Below, piece by piece: positions 9,629 to 18,112 of a DNA stretch of 64,000 nucleotides. A program made the position numbers and the translations under genes. Positions within the stretch are counted from its first letter, which is position 1; each line of letters begins with the position of its first letter. Origin of the DNA: Enterobacter sp. CC120223-11 (GTDB taxonomy: Bacteria > Pseudomonadota > Gammaproteobacteria > Enterobacterales > Enterobacteriaceae); assembly GCF_900215375.1 (NCBI RefSeq), contig NZ_OBEF01000011.1:97457-161456 (forward strand), read 5' to 3'. The notes under the pieces were generated by a model. It was not told where the DNA came from and did no database searches. It worked only from the letters and a program-made list of their open reading frames with translations.

Positions 9629-10357
9629 ATGTCTTACTCCATTGGTGAATTTGCCCGGCTCTGCGGAATTACCCCCGCGACTCTTCGGGCGTGGCAGCGC
9701 CGTTATGGTCTGCTCCGGCCACTGAGAACCGACGGCGGGCACAGGCAGTACACTGAAGACGATGTGCAGCAGGTTTTAATCATTCTCGACTGGATCAAGA
9801 AGGGCGTTTCCGTCGGGCAGGTGAAGCCTTTGCTGACTCGCGCCACGCAGCCGCAGCACCACAACTGGCGCGATATGCAGGACGCAATGCTCCAGCGACT
9901 TAAAGAAGGAAAAGTAGAATCGCTTGGACAGCTCCTCTATGACGCCGGGCGCGACTATCCCCGCACGGATTTAGTAAGAGAAGTGCTTCGTCCTCTGCGC
10001 AGCAAAGTCTCCGCCAATATTCCCGTCATGCAAACTCTGCGCAACCTTCTCGATGGGATCATCATTTCCTACGTCTCATTTTGTTTACGCGCCGATAAAA
10101 AAGCCTCAGGCGAGAATGTTCTGCTTTGCGGCTGGCATCTCAATGACCCGTGTGAAATCTGGCTCGAGGCGCTGATGCGTACCGGGCAAGGGCTACGCAT
10201 CGATCTGCTTCCGTCAGGCTTCACCACGCTGTCGCCGGAGATATTCCCTGACCGAAAGTGGCTGTTGGTCACCACCGGAGAGCTCACGGCAGGCAGACAA
10301 AAACAGATCCAGCAATGGCGGCAAGAGGTTCATTCGCTGGAGGTGATTACGCTCTGA
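9629..10357 (+). CDS. MlrA-like MerR-family transcription regulator
   Basis: DNA-binding regulator with an N-terminal MerR winged helix-turn-helix (SYSIGEFARLCGITPATLRAWQ, then RRYGLLRPLRTDGGHRQY) closely resembling E. coli MlrA, the csgD activator, and the LitR/CarH light-response regulators. The C-terminal half (about residues 75-242) follows MlrA and shows no vitamin-B12-binding DxHxxG motif, so it should not be a B12 photosensor by itself. The ATG at 9629 is preferred over GTG 9608 or ATG 9623 because AGG lies nine bases upstream and the product (242 aa) matches the MlrA length (243). It is transcribed towards the lipid-modification operon and is its obvious candidate regulator. Confidence 0.85.
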   Translation: MSYSIGEFARLCGITPATLRAWQRRYGLLRPLRTDGGHRQYTEDDVQQVLIILDWIKKGVSVGQVKPLLTRATQPQHHNWRDMQDAMLQRLKEGKVESLGQLLYDAGRDYPRTDLVREVLRPLRSKVSANIPVMQTLRNLLDGIIISYVSFCLRADKKASGENVLLCGWHLNDPCEIWLEALMRTGQGLRIDLLPSGFTTLSPEIFPDRKWLLVTTGELTAGRQKQIQQWRQEVHSLEVITL

Positions 10358-10495
10358 AATTGTGGGTACGCTCTGCCGATTACTTAAATATCCCCCTAAA
10401 CCTGTCCACTTTGGCGGCCAGTAGCTACGCTTGACGTTTACGCTCGCCTTCTCGTAATAAACTGAAAAATCGACAAAACAGAATATATCGTTCTC

Positions 10496-10531
10496 AAATC
10501 TTGGACAGATTTCGCACAGTGTCTAAGTTTT
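10496..10531. promoter_or_regulatory. Putative MlrA/LitR-type operator of the lipid operon
   Basis: Two 12-base arms, AAATCTTGGACA and TGTCTAAGTTTT, form an inverted repeat (10 of 12 positions pair) around a 12-base spacer. The published MlrA site at csgD has the same plan: arms ending in TGTACA-type half sites with an N12 spacer. It lies 42 bases upstream of the first operon gene, and TTGGAC in the left arm could be a -35, so the regulator would bind over or beside the promoter. A single similar half site (CTGTCCACTTT) is at about 10402. Confidence 0.65.
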
Positions 10532-10573
10532 AATCATGGGCGCTTTTCGTCTCTCACCACAAGGGCGGGCAAC

Positions 10574-11008
10574 ATGAGTACTCCTTCTGGCGTCATTGAC
10601 CGCTTTGTTCAGTATTACGTGGCTCTGGATAACCAGCCTGTCTCCACGGTCCGGACCCTTTATCACCCTGCAGCCCGGCTCGTTGATCCGTTTGGCGAAC
10701 ACCAGGGCAGTGAGGCGATCGCACGTTATTTTGAGCATCTGCTGGCCAATGTGCGCCAGTGCCGATTCGACATCGACAAAATTCTGCAGCAGGGCAACGA
10801 CTTCTCGGTGTCCTGGATCATGCGGTGGGCGCATCCTCGTATAAAGGGCGGTGAAATTTTGTCCCTCCCTGGCTGCTCAATGGTGACGTCTCAGGGCGAA
10901 ACCGTCATTTATCAGCGTGATTATTACGATGCCGGGGAGATGCTGTACGAACATCTGCCGATTTTGGGCTGGGCGGTACGCGGTGTGAAAAGGCGGGTGC
11001 GCGTATGA
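10574..11008 (+). CDS. NTF2-like (SnoaL-type) protein, first gene of lipid operon
   Basis: A 144-residue protein of the nuclear-transport-factor-2-like cone fold (MSTPSGVIDRFVQYYVALDNQPVSTVRTLYHPAARLVDPFGEHQG). Family members bind small hydrophobic ligands or catalyse isomerisations, but many have unknown roles; here no catalytic residue can be assigned. A GGGCGGG Shine-Dalgarno-like stretch precedes the ATG. The stop overlaps the next start by four bases (ATGA), so translation of the two is coupled. This gene regularly accompanies the SDR, FAD and CFAS-like genes in other gamma-proteobacteria, which suggests a shared lipid-related pathway. Confidence 0.8.
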   Translation: MSTPSGVIDRFVQYYVALDNQPVSTVRTLYHPAARLVDPFGEHQGSEAIARYFEHLLANVRQCRFDIDKILQQGNDFSVSWIMRWAHPRIKGGEILSLPGCSMVTSQGETVIYQRDYYDAGEMLYEHLPILGWAVRGVKRRVRV

Positions 11009-11724
11009 AGACCGTGCTTATCACCGGGGCCAGTTCAGGTATTGGCGAAGGATTGGCAAAGTCATGGGCCGATGATGGCTGGCAGGTGATCGCCTGCGGT
11101 CGCGATCGGCAGAGGCTGGACGCGCTGGAACAATACCATGGCCGTATCAGCGGGCGTGTGTTTGACATCACCGACGCAAACGCCTGTCAGCAGGCGCTGG
11201 CAGACTGTGCCGCCGATCTGGTGATTCTCTGCGCGGGAACCTGTGAATACATGGATCAGGGCGTGATTGATGCAGCAAGCGTGGAACGGGTCATGGCGAC
11301 CAACTTTATGGGGCCGGTCAACTGCCTTGCTGCGCTTCAAAGCCGGCTGACCCCCGGTTGTCGGGTGGTGCTGGTGAGTTCCATGGCGCACTGGCTCCAT
11401 TTTCCCCGAGCAGAGGCTTACGGTGCGTCGAAAGCCGCTGTCACCTGGTTCGCTCGCTGCCTGCGGCTGGAGTGGGAGCGAAAAGGTATCGCCGTCACGG
11501 TTGTGTTCCCGGGTTTTGTCGACACGCCACTGACGCAGAAAAATGATTTTGCGATGCCGGGCCTGGTCAGCGTTGAAGAGGCGGTGAGGGCCATTCGGCG
11601 CGGTGTTGCAAAAGGCAAAGCAGAGATCGCGTTTCCGCAAGGTTTTGGCCTGGTGTTGCGAGCGCTCGGCGCATTACCCGCTTTTGCTCAGCGCGCCCTG
11701 CTGCGCAGGATGGTGCGACCATGA
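11005..11724 (+). CDS. Short-chain dehydrogenase/reductase
   Basis: Cytosolic NAD(P)-dependent SDR of 239 residues. The Rossmann cofactor motif TGASSGIG is at residues 7-14, the usual NNAG is changed to LCAG (75-78), the serine is in VSSMAHW (125-126), and the YxxxK catalytic pair is Y139/K143 (AYGASKAAV). A C-terminal hydrophobic segment (LVLRALGALPAFAQRALLRRM) may associate with membrane. The substrate is unknown; its place between the NTF2-like and FAD proteins suggests oxidation or reduction of a lipid intermediate. Four-base overlaps on both sides. Confidence 0.9.
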   Translation: MKTVLITGASSGIGEGLAKSWADDGWQVIACGRDRQRLDALEQYHGRISGRVFDITDANACQQALADCAADLVILCAGTCEYMDQGVIDAASVERVMATNFMGPVNCLAALQSRLTPGCRVVLVSSMAHWLHFPRAEAYGASKAAVTWFARCLRLEWERKGIAVTVVFPGFVDTPLTQKNDFAMPGLVSVEEAVRAIRRGVAKGKAEIAFPQGFGLVLRALGALPAFAQRALLRRMVRP

Positions 11725-12983
11725 AGATCGCGATAGTCGGGAGCGGGATTGCTGGCTTAACCTGCGCCTGGCGGCTGGCCGGGCATCATCAGGTCACTCT
11801 TTTTGACGCAGGCGTGACGGCTGGCGGCCACACGGCAACGGTGGACGTCGACACGCCTCAGGGAACCTATGCCATCGACACGGGTTTTATCGTCTACAAC
11901 GATCGCACCTATCCGCGTTTTATCGGGCTGTTGAGCGAGCTGGGTATCAGCGGGCAAAAAACGGAGATGAGTTTCTCCGTACACAACCCGGTAAGCGGCC
12001 TGGAATATAACGGTCACACGCTCGCTTCGCTGTTTGCCCAGCGCCGTAATCTTTTCAATCCCTCTTTCTGGGGATTGCTCAAAGAGATACTGCGCTTTAA
12101 TCGCCTGGCCAAGCAGGCATTAACTGCGCCTTTACGTGAGAGCGACACGCTGGAGAGCTTCCTGGAAAAGCACGGCTTCAGCGCTTTTTTCGCAAAGCAT
12201 TATATTTTGCCGATGGGCGCCGCCATCTGGTCCTCTTCGCTTCAGGAAATGCGTCGCTTCCCACTCCCGCTGTTTTTACATTTTTTTGAGCATCACGGTC
12301 TGCTGGACGTGACGCAACGCCCGCAATGGTACGTGGTGCCCGGCGGGTCGCGGGAGTACGTCCGGGCCATGCTTAATGCCCTGGGTGGACGCATTGACCT
12401 GAAGCTGGACTCACCAGTGCAGAAAGTCATTCGGCACGAGCGGGGTGTTGAACTTGAGGCGGGTGGCGCGACTTACGCCTTCGATCAGGTGATATTTGCC
12501 TGCCATTCCTCGCAGGCCCTTTCCTTGCTGGAGCAGCCTTCAAAGAGTGAGGAGGAGATCCTCGGCGGGATTAGCTGGCAGCGTAATGAAGTGATTTTGC
12601 ACAGCGACGCGCGCTGGCTGCCGAAGCGCAAACGGGCCTGGGCGAGCTGGAATTATCGCCTGAGCGAACACGACGAGGCCCGGGCCTGTATGACCTACAA
12701 CATGAATATTTTGCAGGGGCTTCCTGAGGGCAGCCCACTCTTTTGCGTCACGCTCAACCCGGACTCTCCCATAGATGAGCGTTTCGTATGGCGACGTTTT
12801 GAGTATGAGCATCCGCTGTTTACGCCGCAAAGCGCGCTCGCTCAGGCACGGCGTAAAGAGATTAACGGCCAGCAGCGGAGCTGGTTCTGCGGGGCTTACT
12901 GGTACAACGGCTTTCACGAGGACGGCGTGCGCAGTGCGCTGGATGTGGTGCAGGGGATTGCCAGAGAGGAGGGTGCCCAATGA
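11721..12983 (+). CDS. FAD-dependent oxidoreductase (amine-oxidase-like)
   Basis: Flavoprotein of 420 residues with the dinucleotide motif GSGIAGL (residues 7-13) followed by the acidic FDAG and GGHTATV stretch typical of FAD/NAD-binding amine-oxidase and desaturase relatives. Homologues sit beside DUF1365 and CFAS-like genes in many proteobacteria, and one such flavoprotein takes part in furan fatty acid formation in Rhodobacter sphaeroides; a role as a fatty-acyl desaturase or oxidase is therefore inferred. It overlaps the SDR gene and the DUF1365 gene by four bases each. Confidence 0.88.
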   Translation: MKIAIVGSGIAGLTCAWRLAGHHQVTLFDAGVTAGGHTATVDVDTPQGTYAIDTGFIVYNDRTYPRFIGLLSELGISGQKTEMSFSVHNPVSGLEYNGHTLASLFAQRRNLFNPSFWGLLKEILRFNRLAKQALTAPLRESDTLESFLEKHGFSAFFAKHYILPMGAAIWSSSLQEMRRFPLPLFLHFFEHHGLLDVTQRPQWYVVPGGSREYVRAMLNALGGRIDLKLDSPVQKVIRHERGVELEAGGATYAFDQVIFACHSSQALSLLEQPSKSEEEILGGISWQRNEVILHSDARWLPKRKRAWASWNYRLSEHDEARACMTYNMNILQGLPEGSPLFCVTLNPDSPIDERFVWRRFEYEHPLFTPQSALAQARRKEINGQQRSWFCGAYWYNGFHEDGVRSALDVVQGIAREEGAQ

Positions 12984-13702
12984 ACAGCTGCCTCTATCAG
13001 GGAATGCTGCGTCACCGTCGCATGCACCCGCGAATCCATCAGTTTCAGTACCGCCTTTTTATGGCGTGGCTCGACCTGGATGAACTGGACGCACTCCCTT
13101 CAGTGGGGATCCGACGTAATCGGTTTGCCGTCGCCTCGTTTCACGACAGCGATTATCCGCTGGGGACGCCGCTCAAGGCGCAGGTATTAGCGCGGCTGGA
13201 AGCGCTGACGGGCCAGCGCCCTGAAGGACGGGTGATGCTTCTGACCCAATTACGCTATTACGGCTTTCATTTCAACCCGGTTAATTTTTATTACTGTTAT
13301 GACCGGGCAGGCACGCTTGGCTGGATCCTGGCGGAAGTGCGCAACACGCCGTGGAATGAGAGGCACTACTATGCGGTTGACGGGCAGCGGACGTTGCCGG
13401 TTGCTAAAGCGTTCCACGTTTCGCCGTTTAACCCCATGGATATGGTTTATCACTGGCGCTTCAACTGCCCGGGCCAGACTTTGCGCATGCACATCGAAAA
13501 CCATCAGCAGATGAAAATTTTTGACGCCACCCTGATGCTGACCCGTTTGCCTCTCACGCGTCCGGTGCTGGCGAGGTTGATGCGCCGACTCCCCCTGATA
13601 ACGCTGAAAACGGTTGTCGCTATCTACTGGCAGGCGCTGCGGCTCTGGTTTAAGCGTGTGCCACTTCATTCTCACCCCGCTAACAGGAGCGAACGCTCAT
13701 GA
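12980..13702 (+). CDS. DUF1365 protein
   Basis: A 240-residue member of the DUF1365 family, recognised by MHPRIHQFQYRLFMAWLDLDEL, RVMLLTQLRYYGFHFNPVNFYYCYD and HVSPFNPMDMVYHW. No biochemical function is established for the family that I can name; it almost always neighbours the FAD oxidoreductase and the CFAS-like methyltransferase. The many conserved aromatic and histidine residues suggest an enzyme or a lipid-binding protein. The start overlaps the FAD gene stop by four bases, and the end overlaps the next start likewise. Confidence 0.85.
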   Translation: MNSCLYQGMLRHRRMHPRIHQFQYRLFMAWLDLDELDALPSVGIRRNRFAVASFHDSDYPLGTPLKAQVLARLEALTGQRPEGRVMLLTQLRYYGFHFNPVNFYYCYDRAGTLGWILAEVRNTPWNERHYYAVDGQRTLPVAKAFHVSPFNPMDMVYHWRFNCPGQTLRMHIENHQQMKIFDATLMLTRLPLTRPVLARLMRRLPLITLKTVVAIYWQALRLWFKRVPLHSHPANRSERS

Positions 13703-14919
13703 CCGATCCCGCCTTAGCGCTTGAACCTGGTATTCCTCGCAAAGCCCGTATCGCGCGGCGATTGCTGTTCCGCCTGTTGGCTGGCATTGAACAGGGGTCG
13801 ATCACCGTCATCGACGGCGGCCGTCATTTTCATTTTGGCAATCCTGCCGATGCGCTGAGCGCAGAGGTGCGGGTCGTCAATTCAGTCGCCTACTGGCGCG
13901 TGCTGACCGGTGGCAGTCTTGCCGCTGCCGAAACCTGGATGGACGGCGAGTGGGAAACGCCCCATCTGACGGTGCTGCTGCAGATCCTGGCTCTTAATGG
14001 AACGGTTCTCGGGCGGCTGGAATACGGCTTCAGGTTGCTGGGGGCCCCTGTCGAACGCATACGCCACTGGATGCGTCGTAACCACCGGTCCCAGGCCAGG
14101 GAGAATATCGCGGCCCACTACGATCTGGGTAATTTGTTCTATGCCCATTTCCTCGATGAAGATCTGCTTTATTCCAGCGCGCTGTTTAGCGCCGACAATC
14201 AGGATTTGCGCAGCGCTCAACGGGCGAAAATGGCGCGGCTGTGCGAGCAACTGGCGCTGCAGGCCGGGGATCATCTGCTGGAAATTGGCAGCGGATGGGG
14301 AGCCATGGCGGAGTATGCCGCTCGTCATTATGGCTGCCGGGTGACGACGGCGACGCTCTCCCAGGAGCAGTACGACTGGACCCGCAGGCGAATCGCCCTG
14401 GCCGGGCTGCAGGACAGAGTGGAAGTGCTGCTTTGCGATTATCGTGATTTAAACGGCCAGTATGACAAGCTGGTTTCTGTCGAAATGATCGAAGCGGTAG
14501 GCCAGCGCTATCTGCCTGAGTTTTTCCGCACCTGTCAGGCTCGTCTCGTTCCGGGCGGCAAAATGGTGATTCAGGCGATTACCATCCAGGATCAGCGTTT
14601 TCAGGATTATAGGAAAAGCGTTGATTTTATTCAGCGTTATATCTTTCCGGGCGGATTCCTGCCGAGCATCACGGTCATGAGTCAGCTCATGACCCGCCAT
14701 ACCGATTTTGTCGTGCGCAACGTCTTTGATATGGGGCCCGACTACGCCCGGACGTTATCACACTGGCGCCAGCGTTTCGTGCAGGCCTGGCAGGATATTG
14801 AAAAACTCGGCTTTGATGAACGGTTTCGGCGGATGTGGCTTTACTACTTTGGTTACTGTGAGGCGGGATTCAATGCCCGGACCATCAGCGTCGTTCAGCT
14901 CACTGCCGAACGTGTATGA
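13699..14919 (+). CDS. Cyclopropane-fatty-acid-synthase-like methyltransferase
   Basis: SAM-dependent lipid methyltransferase of 406 residues. The SAM-binding motif LEIGSGWG is at residues 194-201, and the C-terminal YYFGYCEAGFNARTISVVQL resembles the end of E. coli Cfa. Two residues that hold the catalytic bicarbonate in Cfa appear changed: YSCA (Cys139) reads YSSA (Ser160), and the LLHT histidine (266) aligns with a glutamine in VIQAIT. Methyl transfer to an acyl double bond should remain possible while ring closure is doubtful, as for the UfaM-type enzymes of methylated/furan fatty acid pathways. This alignment was made by eye. Four-base overlaps with both neighbours. Confidence 0.88.
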   Translation: MTDPALALEPGIPRKARIARRLLFRLLAGIEQGSITVIDGGRHFHFGNPADALSAEVRVVNSVAYWRVLTGGSLAAAETWMDGEWETPHLTVLLQILALNGTVLGRLEYGFRLLGAPVERIRHWMRRNHRSQARENIAAHYDLGNLFYAHFLDEDLLYSSALFSADNQDLRSAQRAKMARLCEQLALQAGDHLLEIGSGWGAMAEYAARHYGCRVTTATLSQEQYDWTRRRIALAGLQDRVEVLLCDYRDLNGQYDKLVSVEMIEAVGQRYLPEFFRTCQARLVPGGKMVIQAITIQDQRFQDYRKSVDFIQRYIFPGGFLPSITVMSQLMTRHTDFVVRNVFDMGPDYARTLSHWRQRFVQAWQDIEKLGFDERFRRMWLYYFGYCEAGFNARTISVVQLTAERV

Positions 14920-15401
14920 GCCCCCGTCTGCGGGTTGCGTTGCTGGCCGTGGGTTTCGATATCTACTGGACGCTGGTGGTGTTGCTTCGTGAACGTGGGG
15001 AATATATTTGGTTGGCGCTGGCGATAGTGGCCTGCGGTATTTTGCCTGCTCGCCAAAGCATCCTGGCGGTGGCGCTCACCCTGGCGGGCTGCCTGCTGGA
15101 CAGCCTGTGGCTGAAAACAGGGCTGGTCTTATTTGAAGGCAGCCAGTTTCTGCCGCTGTGGATGATGTCGCTCTGGCTGATGTTCGCCTCCGTCTGGACG
15201 CATTTGATGTGTACCACGACGCTGCCGCTCTGGCTGATGACGCTGCTGGCCACGGTCGGTGGCCCGGCGGCCTATGTGATTGGCCAACATGTAGGGGCAA
15301 TGGTCTTCCTGAAGCCCTGGCTTACGGTGTGCAGCGCCATGGCGTGCGGATGGCTGGTGCTGGCGCTTCTGTTTCATTGGATGGTGAGGCAATGGCGATG
15401 A
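14916..15401 (+). CDS. DUF2878 inner-membrane protein
   Basis: A 161-residue, very hydrophobic protein with about five predicted membrane spans (for example VALLAVGFDIYWTLVVLL, WLALAIVACGIL, AVALTLAGCLLDSLW, MMSLWLMFASVWTHLM and the C-terminal AMACGWLVLALLFHW). It fits the DUF2878 family found in this type of cluster; function unknown. Its start overlaps the methyltransferase stop by four bases, and its stop overlaps the next start, so it is part of the coupled operon. Confidence 0.82.
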   Translation: MSPRLRVALLAVGFDIYWTLVVLLRERGEYIWLALAIVACGILPARQSILAVALTLAGCLLDSLWLKTGLVLFEGSQFLPLWMMSLWLMFASVWTHLMCTTTLPLWLMTLLATVGGPAAYVIGQHVGAMVFLKPWLTVCSAMACGWLVLALLFHWMVRQWR

Positions 15402-15925
15402 TAGGCAAGGCGTTGCTCCTGATTGGGCTGACCATCGCGCTGCCCGTGTTGGCCACCACAAGCTGGCTGAACTGGCAAAAAGTGGGTGAGGCGACGCTCA
15501 CCTGGGGGCCGTTTACCGTATACCATTCACAGCTTTTCACGCCCGATGGTCGTCCGGGCGGGCCGGGTAGCGATCGGGCTCTGGTCATTACCTATCTGCG
15601 AGATGTCGATCGGGAGGATCTTATCGAGGCCACCCGTAAACAGTGGCAGGCGCTGGGGATAATGACGAATGAAGCAGAAAGCGAGGCATGGCTCAAGCAG
15701 CTTGATGGCTTCTGGCCGGACGTGCATCCGGGCACCCAGCTCACGTTTTCCATCATAAGTCAGCAAGGCCAGTTCTGGTATCGCGCATCCGCAGCACAAA
15801 AGGGGTTCATTCCGATAGGGCCGCCGCAATCGCTACGCTTCAGCCAAAGCTTTTTGGCGATATGGCTCGATCCTCACACCCAGTATCCTGAGCTGCGTCA
15901 GCAGCTACTCGGAGGCAGACAATGA
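15398..15925 (+). CDS. Chalcone-isomerase-like exported protein
   Basis: A 175-residue protein with an N-terminal signal or anchor (MIGKALLLIGLTIALPVLA) followed by a chalcone-isomerase-like fold sequence (WGPFTVYHSQLFTP, YLRDVDREDLIEATRKQW, LTFSIISQQGQFWYR, FLAIWLDPHTQYPELRQQLLG). Bacterial members bind or isomerise unknown small molecules and are not flavonoid enzymes as far as is known. The ATG at 15398 is chosen because it gives the same ATGA overlap as the other junctions and lies eight bases from GGTGAGG; ATG 15392 is an alternative. Likely acts in the periplasm. Confidence 0.8.
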   Translation: MIGKALLLIGLTIALPVLATTSWLNWQKVGEATLTWGPFTVYHSQLFTPDGRPGGPGSDRALVITYLRDVDREDLIEATRKQWQALGIMTNEAESEAWLKQLDGFWPDVHPGTQLTFSIISQQGQFWYRASAAQKGFIPIGPPQSLRFSQSFLAIWLDPHTQYPELRQQLLGGRQ

Positions 15926-16452
15926 GACGAATAGTAACGGCGTGCCTGGCACTGATGATGCTACTGAGTGGATGCAGCACCGAAATCACTGACTACCGAC
16001 AGCAGCAGCCCGCGTTAGATATATTTCACTATTTCAACGGGCAAACGGAAGCCTGGGGCATGGTGCAGGATCGGCAGGGGAAACAGCTCCGCCGTTTCCA
16101 CGTGGTGATCAACGGCACGGTAGTGGGTGACACCCTGACGCTTGCGGAGCAGTTCCGCTATGACGATGGAGAAAAACAGCAGCGCGTCTGGCACATTCGG
16201 CGCACCAGCCCGGGACGCTACGAAGGCAGGGCGGGCGATATTCAGGGCGTTGCGAAAGGGCAGTCGGCGGGGAACGCCCTGCACTGGCAGTACAGCATGA
16301 ACGTGAAGGCCAACGGCAAAACCTGGCTGCTGGACTTTGATGACTGGATGTACCTGCAGGACGGTCAGCACCTGTTTAATAAAACGGAAATGAAAAAATT
16401 TGGCTTCACCGTGGGTGTGGTCACGCTGTTTTTCTCCAAATCAGCGTCGTGA
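15922..16452 (+). CDS. DUF3833 lipoprotein, last gene of lipid operon
   Basis: A 176-residue lipoprotein: signal peptide MRRIVTACLALMMLLSGC with the lipobox cysteine at 18, followed by a lipocalin-like beta-rich domain (FNGQTEAWGMVQDRQGK, RRFHVVINGTVVGDTLTLAEQFRY, DDWMYLQDGQHLFNKTEMKKFGF). DUF3833 members are found at the end of CFAS/FAD/SDR clusters; a lipid-carrier role is inferred from the fold type only. It overlaps the previous gene by four bases. No clear intrinsic terminator follows; a degenerate hairpin is present at about 16467-16507 before ssuB, which converges. Confidence 0.82.
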   Translation: MRRIVTACLALMMLLSGCSTEITDYRQQQPALDIFHYFNGQTEAWGMVQDRQGKQLRRFHVVINGTVVGDTLTLAEQFRYDDGEKQQRVWHIRRTSPGRYEGRAGDIQGVAKGQSAGNALHWQYSMNVKANGKTWLLDFDDWMYLQDGQHLFNKTEMKKFGFTVGVVTLFFSKSAS

Positions 16453-16547
16453 AAGCTGTCGCAGCGCGACGTGAGGTTTTGCACGGGTGATTGCGAACCC
16501 TCACGCGCGATTTTCTGCGAGCAGATGCACGTGTATGTATTGATGCC

Positions 16548-17315
16548 TCAAGCTTTCTGACGAACAGGCGCCTGCGGAGCGCCACGTTTCATCACCCGAT
16601 TTAACACTTCAGCTTCCAGTTCTGCCAGGCGCGCCGATCCTTTTCGGCGCGGGCGAGGGAGATCAATCGTCAGATCGAGGCCAATTTTGCCTTCCTCAAT
16701 CAGCAGCACCCGGTCGGCCATCGCCACCGCTTCGCTGACGTCGTGCGTCACCAGCAGCACGGTGAAACCCTGACTCAGCCACAGCGTTTCAATCAGATCC
16801 TGCATCTCCAGCCGCGTGAGGGCATCGAGTGCACCCAAAGGTTCATCCAGCAGCAGTAAGCCCGGGCGATGAATCAGGGCCCGCGCCAGCGCCACGCGCT
16901 GTTTTTGTCCACCGGACAACGCCGCAGGCCACTCCCCGGCGCGATCGTCCAGCCCAACGGCCTCCAGCGCATCGAGGGCGCTTTGCCGCCAGCTGCCTTT
17001 CAGACCCAGGCCGACGTTATCGATGACCGTCTTCCACGGCAGCAGCCGCGCATCCTGAAACATCATTCTCGTTTCCTGCTGGCTGGCGCTCAGCGGCCCG
17101 TTGCCCGCCAGAAGTTCGCCCTCATTAGGTTTTTCCAGCCCGGCCAACAGGCGAAGCAGCGTGCTTTTACCGCCACCGCTGCGGCCCACTACCGCCACAA
17201 ACTGGCCCGCAGGTATGTGCAGATTGAGCTCATTGAGTACAGTGTTCGTGCCGTAGCGTTTGCCGATGCCGTTCAGCAGCAGCGGAATGCCGGGGTTCAG
17301 ACGCGCCGTATTCAT
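16548..17315 (-). CDS. ssuB: Aliphatic sulfonate ABC transporter ATPase
   Basis: ATP-binding subunit (255 aa) of the SsuABC importer that brings alkanesulfonates into the cell as sulfur source. Walker A is GRSGGGKST, the signature [15 protein letters not shown], and Walker [13 protein letters not shown], with the switch histidine in [10 protein letters not shown]. It is the last gene of the ssuEADCB operon and its start overlaps the ssuC stop by four bases. It converges on the accessory lipid operon. Confidence 0.95.
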   Translation of the reverse strand: MNTARLNPGIPLLLNGIGKRYGTNTVLNELNLHIPAGQFVAVVGRSGGGKSTLLRLLAGLEKPNEGELLAGNGPLSASQQETRMMFQDARLLPWKTVIDNVGLGLKGSWRQSALDALEAVGLDDRAGEWPAALSGGQKQRVALARALIHRPGLLLLDEPLGALDALTRLEMQDLIETLWLSQGFTVLLVTHDVSEAVAMADRVLLIEEGKIGLDLTIDLPRPRRKGSARLAELEAEVLNRVMKRGAPQAPVRQKA

Positions 17316-18103
17316 ACCGCAGCCTCCTTCAGTTGATAAGCCGGGTTCCAGCGTAGCCAGACGCGTTCCAGAAGCTGCGCGCTGACGTCAGCCAGTTTGC
17401 CCAGCAGGGCGTAAAGAATAATGGCGACCACCACCACATCCGTTTGCAGAAATTCGCGGGCGTTCATCGCCAGATAGCCGATGCCGGAGTTGGCAGAAAT
17501 GGTCTCCGCGACGATCAGCGTCAGCCACATCAGGCCGAGGGCGAAACGTACGCCGACCATCATCGACGGCAATGCGCCAGGTAAGATTACGTGCCAGAAA
17601 AGGGCAAAACCGGACAGCCCATAGCTGCGTGCCATCTCCACCAGACCCCGATCGATATTGCGGATGCCGTGCCAGGTGTTGATATAAATGGGGAACAGCG
17701 TGCCGAGCGCGACGAGGAAAATTTTGGCGCTCTCATCAATGCCAAACCACAGGATAACCAATGGGATGAGCGCGAGGTGTGGCACGTTGCGCAGCATCTG
17801 GATTGACGTATCCAGCAGGCGCTCTCCCCAGCGCGACAGGCCGCTGATAAGCCCCAATACCAGCCCAATCGATCCGCCGATGGAGAAGCCGATCAGCGCC
17901 CGCCAGGTGCTGATCGCGAGGTGTTGCCACAGCTCGCCGCTGGCCGAAAGGGACCAGAAGGCTTCAACGACGCCCTCTGGCGAGGGCAGAATGCGGTTTG
18001 AGAGCCCGCCGGTGACGGAGGCGATTTGCCAGACGATCACGATGCCCACCGGCAGCAGCCAGGGGGCAAGGCGCAGTAGCCATTTGCTTGCAGATGCTGC
18101 CAT
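17312..18103 (-). CDS. ssuC: Aliphatic sulfonate ABC transporter permease
   Basis: Inner-membrane permease (263 aa) of the sulfonate importer, with about six spans and the EAA-type cytoplasmic loop ([31 protein letters not shown]) that contacts SsuB. Starts [26 protein letters not shown]; length equals E. coli SsuC. The gap to ssuD is nine bases, and ssuB overlaps its end. Confidence 0.95.
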   Translation of the reverse strand: MAASASKWLLRLAPWLLPVGIVIVWQIASVTGGLSNRILPSPEGVVEAFWSLSASGELWQHLAISTWRALIGFSIGGSIGLVLGLISGLSRWGERLLDTSIQMLRNVPHLALIPLVILWFGIDESAKIFLVALGTLFPIYINTWHGIRNIDRGLVEMARSYGLSGFALFWHVILPGALPSMMVGVRFALGLMWLTLIVAETISANSGIGYLAMNAREFLQTDVVVVAIILYALLGKLADVSAQLLERVWLRWNPAYQLKEAAV

Positions 18104-18112
18104 AAATGCTCC

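Noticed and set aside
16453..16547. Possible terminator between the lipid operon and ssuB
   Set aside because: The repeat (about GTGAGG ... CCTCAC) is imperfect with a long loop and no T-run; not strong enough to call.
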